From an uncultured Candidatus Melainabacteria bacterium (GTDB lineage Bacteria > Cyanobacteriota > Vampirovibrionia > Gastranaerophilales > Gastranaerophilaceae): DNA of 29,553 nt. A program made the position numbers and the translations under genes. Below are positions 24,292 to 29,553 of this stretch, one piece after another. The DNA lies in the NCBI GenBank assembly GCA_932182025.1, contig CAKNXK010000017.1:1-29553 (forward strand). The letters are read 5' to 3'. Each line of letters starts with the position of its first letter. Position 1 is the first letter of the stretch. A model generated the notes under the pieces. It saw only the letters and a list, made by a program, of their open reading frames with translations. It made no database searches and was not told the DNA's origin.

Positions 24292-26190
24292 ATGATTAAT
24301 AGAATTCAAGGAAATGATACTGCTTTTAAGGGAGCGCGTGTTAATATTCTTGCAACTGCAGATAATCACGGAAATATTATGAGACTTCCGCGTTTGTTAA
24401 AGACTGTAGAAAACAACGCAAAAGAGATTTTTCCAAAATCAGAGTCACCTAGTACATTAAACTTTTTTGCGATAGTAGGCGATTGGTTTATTAATCCGTC
24501 TAAAAAAGGTTTTGTGACTCACCCTGAATTATCAAACGGTGAATTGCAGAATTTAGCTCTGCTTAAAACAATTGACAGCGTTCGTTTAATTGTTAAAAAG
24601 ATGGTTGACAAAATTCCCGGACGTCATAAACCTGTTATTCCAGAAACGCTTTATACAATGGGTAATCATTGTTTAGACGCGGGTACATCTTTTATGTTAA
24701 ATGTAATGCGTAAAAATCCAATGAAAACACTTGTAACTAATGTTGATTTGAATAATTCACCGAGGTTGACCGAGGCAATGAAGACAAATGGAAATATTGT
24801 TAAGTCAGCAGTGTTTTCAATACCGGATGATAAGGATACAAGCTTAGTTCATAAGATTATGTTCTTGGGTGTAACTATTCCGAGTATGAGTTTTTATAAT
24901 CCGGGTTTATGTGATGGCTTAGAATTCTTTGATAACTCAAATAAGAAGGATGCGAACTTAAAAGAAGAAGATTTGCAGGGTACAATTGAATCGGTAAGGG
25001 CAGAAGTCGAAGCATTTAAATCTAAAAATCCAAAAGGTGCGGTAATTCTTTTATCCCACATGGGCGGCAGACTTTCAGAAATCGTAAGGAAAAATGTTCC
25101 TGAAATAGATCATATTTTAAACGGTCACGACCATAAAAATTCTCAGTTAAATGTTGGTATTACAAGCATTAATTCACTCGGTAAAGACAATGAAATGATT
25201 AAGGCTTTGAATTTTGAATTTGATGATGAAGGAAATTTCGCTAGAGGAAATATGACTCCTTATTTTACGGAAACAACTCTTGCTGACGGTTTAGAAAAGC
25301 ATCCGTTTCAGTTGTTTTTGGACAGCTTCTTTGAAAAGGATTTGGAACCATTGGTTAGTCTTGGGGAATTAAAATCTGAAGCCGATGTAGAGGCTGCTAA
25401 GAAAAAGTTCCCGCAGTATGTTGCATTGGTTTTAGCTCGTCTTGGGATTTATAATGAATCTCAAGCAGAGACTCTTATGCAGAATGAGAATTTTAAATCA
25501 TTGGTTCATTCAATTGCAGCAAAAGAGCTGGAGGAAGCTGAAAGTGTTGACAAAGGCTTAACTTCACTTACTTATGGTAATGAAATTCGTTATCAAAACA
25601 GCTATTTAATGAATTATTTAACCAGTGCTATCAAACGTGTTATACGCGAAAAGCACGATTCTGATGTGTTTACAGTTGCATTACAATCATCAATTGTTCG
25701 TGGCGGTCTTGAAGACAAAGCCGATAATTTAATTGTAATGAAAGTTTTTGACGGTGTAAGTGAAGATTTATCAAACCTTAGGATAGGTGCTGTAAAAGGA
25801 AATGAATTAGTAGGTCTTATTGTTGAAAATGTTTTATCTAACCTAAAAGCTCCGACGAGAAATACTATTATTCACTGGTCTGATGTTCAGGTAAATCGTT
25901 CTATGATAGAGGCGATTTCTACAGGAAATCTTGAGGCAGATTTTTCGGATGCAATAAGAGTAAGAAATAAAATTACTAAAGAATTTGAGCCGATTGACTT
26001 AGAGGACGAGTATAAAATGGTTATTGGTGAAAAATTCCTTGTAAAAGACGATATTACATGGCCGGGTATTATTAGAGACAGATTTATATCTCTGGATAGA
26101 ACTTATGATCAGTTATTTAGAGAATATATAGAAAGTGTTGACTACAAGCTTCACATAACACCAAAAACAAAAGAACAAAGAATTTTATAA
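24292..26190 (+). CDS. 5'-nucleotidase-type metallophosphatase without signal peptide
   Basis: A 632-residue protein of the calcineurin-like/UshA superfamily. The metal-site motifs run in order: TADNHGN with Asp24 and His26, VGDW with Asp64, GNH at 124-126, SHMGG with His256, and NGHDH at 278-281. The C-terminal domain (about 430-615, with SSIVRGGLEDKADN and VKGNELVGLIVENV) resembles the substrate-binding half of 5'-nucleotidases, so nucleotide or nucleoside-diphosphate hydrolysis is likely. UshA-like enzymes are usually exported, but no signal peptide is seen. Instead the protein begins MINRIQGNDTAFKG, the shared short N-terminal pattern. The stop codon overlaps that of the opposing gene. 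Confidence 0.85.
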   Translation: MINRIQGNDTAFKGARVNILATADNHGNIMRLPRLLKTVENNAKEIFPKSESPSTLNFFAIVGDWFINPSKKGFVTHPELSNGELQNLALLKTIDSVRLIVKKMVDKIPGRHKPVIPETLYTMGNHCLDAGTSFMLNVMRKNPMKTLVTNVDLNNSPRLTEAMKTNGNIVKSAVFSIPDDKDTSLVHKIMFLGVTIPSMSFYNPGLCDGLEFFDNSNKKDANLKEEDLQGTIESVRAEVEAFKSKNPKGAVILLSHMGGRLSEIVRKNVPEIDHILNGHDHKNSQLNVGITSINSLGKDNEMIKALNFEFDDEGNFARGNMTPYFTETTLADGLEKHPFQLFLDSFFEKDLEPLVSLGELKSEADVEAAKKKFPQYVALVLARLGIYNESQAETLMQNENFKSLVHSIAAKELEEAESVDKGLTSLTYGNEIRYQNSYLMNYLTSAIKRVIREKHDSDVFTVALQSSIVRGGLEDKADNLIVMKVFDGVSEDLSNLRIGAVKGNELVGLIVENVLSNLKAPTRNTIIHWSDVQVNRSMIEAISTGNLEADFSDAIRVRNKITKEFEPIDLEDEYKMVIGEKFLVKDDITWPGIIRDRFISLDRTYDQLFREYIESVDYKLHITPKTKEQRIL

Positions 26191-26799
26191 TATAGATAAA
26201 ATTATTAATGCAGAGATTATAAAAGATGCAATTACAAGGATTTGGAAGGTCGAAAGTCCTTCCTTTTTCTTTTCTGACTTCATTGAATGAGATTGCTTTT
26301 TAGGCTGCTTTGGATTAGTTTTCTTTTTACCTTCTTTGTATTTCTCACTCAAAGTTTTTTTAGATTTCTCTCCGGTAACAAGTAAATCAATATCGTATTG
26401 CAGTTTTAAAATATTAGAATTTGCTTTTGTGTAGTAAACCGCATAGTTTATTGCTGCTTCAAAAGCTCTTTGCAAGCATTCCAGAGCAAGCATTCCTTCT
26501 TTTTTTACGGTATTAGAGTGAGCAGAAGCGTTTCCATGTTTTTTTAAGAAGTACAAATCATCAATAAACTCTTTTTCCTGTTCTGATTTGATTTTATCTT
26601 TTAGAGTAGTAAGCATTTCATCAAAAGTAGATTCAGGAGTACATCTTGTACCAATTACGTTTTTACAAACATTTTCGCCAAATTTACGAGTTTGTACCAT
26701 ACATTGTTCAAAATATTCATCTCTGTATAATTTTTCGGCTTCGGTAACAATATTATATAAATTTTTATCGATATTTTTTAGAAAATTAAAATTTGTCAT
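26185..26799 (-). CDS. DUF4145-type protein with a C-terminal membrane anchor
   Basis: A protein of 204 residues from the ATG at 26799; a TTG 39 bases upstream is a poorer start. The first 120 residues are a helical DUF4145 domain: the run of LYRDEYFEQCMVQTRKFGENVCK, IDDLYFLKKHGNASAHS and ALECLQRAFEAAINYAVYY fits. That domain is common at the ends of restriction enzymes and nucleases, where it is probably a protein-binding or structural module. A Lys-rich linker follows and the last 22 residues (STFQILVIASFIISALIIL) form one membrane helix, giving a tail-anchored protein. It faces the sodium channel gene across 50 bases. Confidence 0.8.
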   Translation of the reverse strand: MTNFNFLKNIDKNLYNIVTEAEKLYRDEYFEQCMVQTRKFGENVCKNVIGTRCTPESTFDEMLTTLKDKIKSEQEKEFIDDLYFLKKHGNASAHSNTVKKEGMLALECLQRAFEAAINYAVYYTKANSNILKLQYDIDLLVTGEKSKKTLSEKYKEGKKKTNPKQPKKQSHSMKSEKKKEGLSTFQILVIASFIISALIILSIL

Positions 26800-26849
26800 G
26801 ACTTCTTCTTTTTTATTATACTTAAAATATAAGGACAAGGGTAGGGAAG

Positions 26850-27662
26850 ATGAAAGATAAATTAAAAAGTTTTATAGAGAATAAATATACGTCTAATTTT
26901 ATTTTATTAATAATCATATTTAATTCAATATTGCTCGGTTTAATGACATATCCTGCTGTAATGGCAAAATGCGCTCAATTATTAACTGTGTCTTGTGCTG
27001 TTTGTGTGATTATATTCACGATAGAAATTCTTATTAAATTATATGTATATGGTAAAAACTTCTTTAAAGACGGCTGGAATAATTTTGATTTTATTCTGGT
27101 AGCAATATCATGGATTCCAACCGGAGGAGCTTTTTCATCATTTCGTGCATTTAGAGTCTTGCGGGCACTAAGAGCATTAAGATTGATAACTCGTCTTCAA
27201 AAACTTCGAATTATTGTTCAAGCGATAATAGAGTCGATTCCAAATGTTGGTTGGGCAAGCTTGTTATTGTTGTTAATATTTTATATCTTTTCAATAATGG
27301 GTACGACTATGTTTTCAGAGGCGTTTCCGGATTTCTTTGGGACTATAGGAAAAAGCATGTATTCGCTTTTCCAGATAATGACTCTGGAAAGTTGGTCAAT
27401 GGGGATTGCAAGGCCTGTAATTGCTGTATTTCCTTTTGCGTGGTTGTATTTTGTCTCATTTATTTTAACTTCATCTTTTATTGTAATGAATGTTATTGTT
27501 GGTGTGGTTGTTAATGCTATAGGTGAATTGAGCGAACAAAATCGAAAAGAACAAGAACTGAAAAATATTCAGAATTCAACCAATTTAGAAGTTGAGTTGA
27601 ATAAATTAAAAGAACAAATTTCAATAGTTGAAAGTTTATTAAAAACAGGGTTTAGAGAGTAA
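26850..27662 (+). CDS. Voltage-gated sodium channel, NaChBac family
   Basis: A 270-residue, single-domain six-helix channel; four copies form a pore. The voltage sensor S4 has Arg every third position (RAFRVLRALRALRLITRLQ). The pore loop carries TLESWSMG, the selectivity filter of bacterial sodium channels (NaChBac has TLESWAS). Hydrophobic segments S1-S6 are all present. The C-terminus (from about residue 227) is a charged neck followed by a coiled coil (LEVELNKLKEQISIVESLL), as expected for the tetramer. GGGAAG precedes the ATG. It shares its upstream region with the DUF4145 gene. Confidence 0.93.
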   Translation: MKDKLKSFIENKYTSNFILLIIIFNSILLGLMTYPAVMAKCAQLLTVSCAVCVIIFTIEILIKLYVYGKNFFKDGWNNFDFILVAISWIPTGGAFSSFRAFRVLRALRALRLITRLQKLRIIVQAIIESIPNVGWASLLLLLIFYIFSIMGTTMFSEAFPDFFGTIGKSMYSLFQIMTLESWSMGIARPVIAVFPFAWLYFVSFILTSSFIVMNVIVGVVVNAIGELSEQNRKEQELKNIQNSTNLEVELNKLKEQISIVESLLKTGFRE

Positions 27663-27674
27663 AAATAACAAAAA

Positions 27675-27695
27675 AAGGAGATTTTTTATCTCCTT
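27675..27695 (-). terminator. AT-rich hairpin with a T run on the minus strand
   Basis: AAGGAGAT (27675-27682) and ATCTCCTT (27688-27695) make an eight-pair stem. On the minus strand it is followed by a run of Ts, the usual terminator form; on the plus strand the tail is CTGAAAA, so it would act weakly on the channel gene's transcript. No leftward gene is known to end here. Confidence 0.5.
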
Positions 27696-27701
27696 CTGAA
27701 A

Positions 27702-27785
27702 ATGGGGCAGGTAATAGATTTTAATTCGAACCGATTATTAAAAGAAATTAATAAATTTTATGAGTTAAAGCAACTACTGAAATAA
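27702..27785 (+). CDS. Small ORF of 27 residues between the channel and SIR2 genes
   Basis: The ATG at 27702 opens a frame of 27 codons ending in TAA (27783-27785). Its product, MGQVIDFNSNRLLKEINKFY followed by ELKQLLK, is a plausible amphipathic helix with regular Leu/Ile spacing. It has no clear ribosome site except the AAGGAG about 22 bases upstream, inside the hairpin at 27675. It could be a microprotein or the first part of a core gene cut off by arrival of the AT-rich SIR2 segment. No family was recognised. Confidence 0.3.
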   Translation: MGQVIDFNSNRLLKEINKFYELKQLLK

Positions 27786-27798
27786 AATAACTTGTTCT

Positions 27799-27807
27799 TG
27801 GTATAAT
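27799..27807 (+). promoter_or_regulatory. Extended -10 promoter of the SIR2-domain gene
   Basis: TGGTATAAT at 27799-27807 is an extended -10 element with a perfect TATAAT. No clear -35 box lies 17 bases upstream. The start codon is about 75 bases further on with AAGGAAG at 27871-27877. The leader is 60-70 bases of AT-rich DNA without a clear structure. Confidence 0.5.
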
Positions 27808-27881
27808 GATAATTATTAAGGACTATTACAATATTATTCTGTCTGGTTATATAGGTAGTGAAATAAATTTAAGGAAGTTGA

Positions 27882-29553
27882 ATGAATTTAAGAAACTTTA
27901 CATTAACTAGTATAAAAAATATTCAAGAAGCGCAACAAAAAGGAAAACTAATAATTTTTGTAGGAGCAGGAGTTTCACAAAATTCAAATTTGCCAAGTTG
28001 GAATGATTTAGTTAATCAACTAGCTCAAGATTTGGGTATTGAGAAAAAGATAATCCCAGAGGAACTAGAAGAAACTTTAACAGAAGAACAAGTAGAAATT
28101 CTAAAAAAACACAAAATTCACTATAACACAGATGAGTGTTTAAAAATCCCACAATACTACTTTAATGAATTTGGAGAAAAAGAATACAATAATAAATTAC
28201 ACAATATCTTTTCTAATAAACTAGAGCCAAATCCAATCAATTATTTAATTGTTGAATTAGATCCCAAACATATAATTACGACAAATTATGATGATTTGTT
28301 AGAAAAAACTGCTGAAAGTATTGCAAAAACACCTTATTCAAAAGTTTCTTGCGATAGAGATCTTGCCATTGCTCCTAATAATAATTTAATTATAAAGATG
28401 CATGGAGAACTTGACAAAATTGTATTAAAAGAAAGAGATTATGACACATATTCAAATAATTTCAAATTAATTGAAACATTTGTAAAGGGTTTGATCGCAA
28501 CAAATACAATTCTCTTTGTAGGGTTTTCAGCAGAAGATGCAAATGTTAGAAAACTATTTCAATGGATACATGATATATTAGGTAATTCCTGTCAGCCAGC
28601 ATATTTATTGAATACTGATGAATATAAAAAAGGTAATAAATCAAAAGAAGAAAAAAGAGTAAAATTTGAATATTTAAAAGAAATGGGGATTTTTTCTCTT
28701 TACTATGATGAAATTCAAGATGATATCAATCAATTTGTATCAGATGATATTTTAATTGATTACAATAAAAAATATAAACTCAAAGCCTTAGAAAAAGGAC
28801 ATGGCGAAAGGCTATTTAAGTTACTATACTTTATACAGAAAAAGAATGTTGCTAATGATAATTCCGAATATATAGAAAACTGTTATCGTAAATTAAAGTA
28901 TTTAGAGTGTTTAAATTATATTCCAAATAATATTCTAGCTAAAGTATTTGGATGTAATCCAAAAGTATTTATGCAATATGGTCTATATGGTTTAAAACCA
29001 TATCTTATAAAAAGTTTAAATGAACTGAAATTTAAAATAGTATTAATAGATGAACATCTTTCCAATGATAAATATTTGGAATTATTATACGATAATTCTT
29101 TTCTTGATGATGATATAAAAAAACAAATATATGATATTTATAATAAATATCGTGCATTCAAAAAAGATCCGGCAATTGAAAATAAATTACAAAATGTAAT
29201 AAGTGAATTAAGAGAATTATATAAAATACCAAAAGATGAAAAGTCTAAAATAGAATATATTTGGTCTAGAATATCTTCCACAGAGCAAATTCCATCAAAT
29301 AATGAAGAATTTAAAGATATTATATTATACAATTCTGATGGTATAAATAATGAGCTTAAAAATTTAGATATTGATTATTCTGAAAATAATGTTAATGTTT
29401 TCAAAAAAGCTTACTTATTGATAAAATTTGGAAAATATAAAAATGCTTATTATGAATTTGAAAAAATTTCCTATGAAGCGAATAAAAATAATAATTTCAT
29501 ATTATATATAATAGCAAGCTTTAACCAGTATTATTTAGGAAAACTTATAAATA
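27882..29553 (+). CDS. SIR2-domain anti-phage-type protein (3' end outside window)
   Basis: The frame is open from the ATG at 27882 to the window edge (557 codons). The first 230 residues are a SIR2_2-type NAD-consuming domain: FVGAGVSQNSNLPSW at residues 26-40 (NAD-binding GAG with Ser32), TTNYDDLLE at 133-141, KMHGE with the catalytic His174, and VGFSAEDANVR at 213-223. The rest is a long helical region, probably repeat-like (for example YAFEK-type units near residue 530), with no recognisable family. Proteins with this domain deplete NAD in infected cells (Thoeris ThsA, DSR, SIR2-HerA). Which system this belongs to depends on the missing end. It is visibly richer in AT than its neighbours, a sign of horizontal gain. 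Confidence 0.88.
   Translation, partial: MNLRNFTLTSIKNIQEAQQKGKLIIFVGAGVSQNSNLPSWNDLVNQLAQDLGIEKKIIPEELEETLTEEQVEILKKHKIHYNTDECLKIPQYYFNEFGEKEYNNKLHNIFSNKLEPNPINYLIVELDPKHIITTNYDDLLEKTAESIAKTPYSKVSCDRDLAIAPNNNLIIKMHGELDKIVLKERDYDTYSNNFKLIETFVKGLIATNTILFVGFSAEDANVRKLFQWIHDILGNSCQPAYLLNTDEYKKGNKSKEEKRVKFEYLKEMGIFSLYYDEIQDDINQFVSDDILIDYNKKYKLKALEKGHGERLFKLLYFIQKKNVANDNSEYIENCYRKLKYLECLNYIPNNILAKVFGCNPKVFMQYGLYGLKPYLIKSLNELKFKIVLIDEHLSNDKYLELLYDNSFLDDDIKKQIYDIYNKYRAFKKDPAIENKLQNVISELRELYKIPKDEKSKIEYIWSRISSTEQIPSNNEEFKDIILYNSDGINNELKNLDIDYSENNVNVFKKAYLLIKFGKYKNAYYEFEKISYEANKNNNFILYIIASFNQYYLGKLIN

Noticed and set aside
25718..25730. GCCGATAA on the plus strand inside the metallophosphatase gene
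   Set aside because: No TAAA box lies at a proper distance upstream, and no gene starts just downstream.
27718..27740. tRNA T-loop-like GGTTCGAAT on the minus strand, as if a tRNA end or integration site
   Set aside because: The five bases that should form the T-stem do not pair, there is no acceptor stem or CCA end, and the same bases lie inside the small ORF at 27702-27785.
1..29553. CRISPR array, tRNA or rRNA genes, intact insertion sequence with transposase
   Set aside because: I scanned for regularly spaced repeats, conserved tRNA arms and transposase motifs and saw none.

Overview
The window is about 29.5 kb of low-GC bacterial chromosome carrying some two dozen genes on both strands. 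The proteins best fit the non-photosynthetic sister lineage of Cyanobacteria (Vampirovibrionia/Melainabacteria, most likely gut Candidatus Gastranaerophilales). The pointers are the coiled-coil protein beginning MGMAASQ and several unrelated proteins that share a short N-terminal 'MKIxxI...FK[GA]' signature; I associate both with that group from memory. The housekeeping genes (ffh, pth, ispA, rsgA, ribH, gpsA, ricT-like) are ordinary bacterial ones. The assignment is an inference.

Left part (1-5160): the 3' tip of an upstream gene, a hairpin-rich non-coding stretch (62-250), a flagellar-type sigma-28 promoter, the MGMAASQ gene, then the packed run ffh-pth-TPR protein, closed by a strong bidirectional terminator at 5161-5184. 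Centre-left (5188-8959): leftward rsgA-ispA-yuiD facing rightward ribH-murQ. Centre (8956-17238): a leftward LysM/GH24 muramidase converging on murQ, rightward gpsA and a PSP1/RicT protein, then leftward genes for a FliA-type sigma factor, an RluD-type pseudouridine synthase, a homocitrate/isopropylmalate synthase-family enzyme, an unlisted 27-residue ORF and an AGCS amino-acid:sodium symporter.

Right part (17239-29553): this is the accessory-looking stretch. A 5'-truncated flagellin with a GLUG-like variable region sits directly behind a GC-rich 74-bp insertion with inverted ends, a 5-bp target duplication and a run of ten Gs. It is followed by a second coiled-coil protein, a YhcH/NanQ-type cupin, a small sigma-28-driven protein, a 960-residue protein with a possible acyltransferase-like C-terminus, a TPR lipoprotein-like or secreted protein, a 5'-nucleotidase-type metallophosphatase, a DUF4145 membrane protein, a NaChBac-type voltage-gated sodium channel, a 27-residue ORF, and the start of an AT-rich SIR2-domain gene of anti-phage type that runs off the window.

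A connecting thread is motility or export. The window has a FliA-type sigma factor, two good sigma-28 promoters (before the MGMAASQ gene and before the 124-residue protein), a possible weaker one before the sigma gene itself, a flagellin remnant, and a 20-base motif repeated upstream of both the MGMAASQ gene and the flagellin remnant. A second thread is compactness: four convergent gene pairs overlap at their stop codons.
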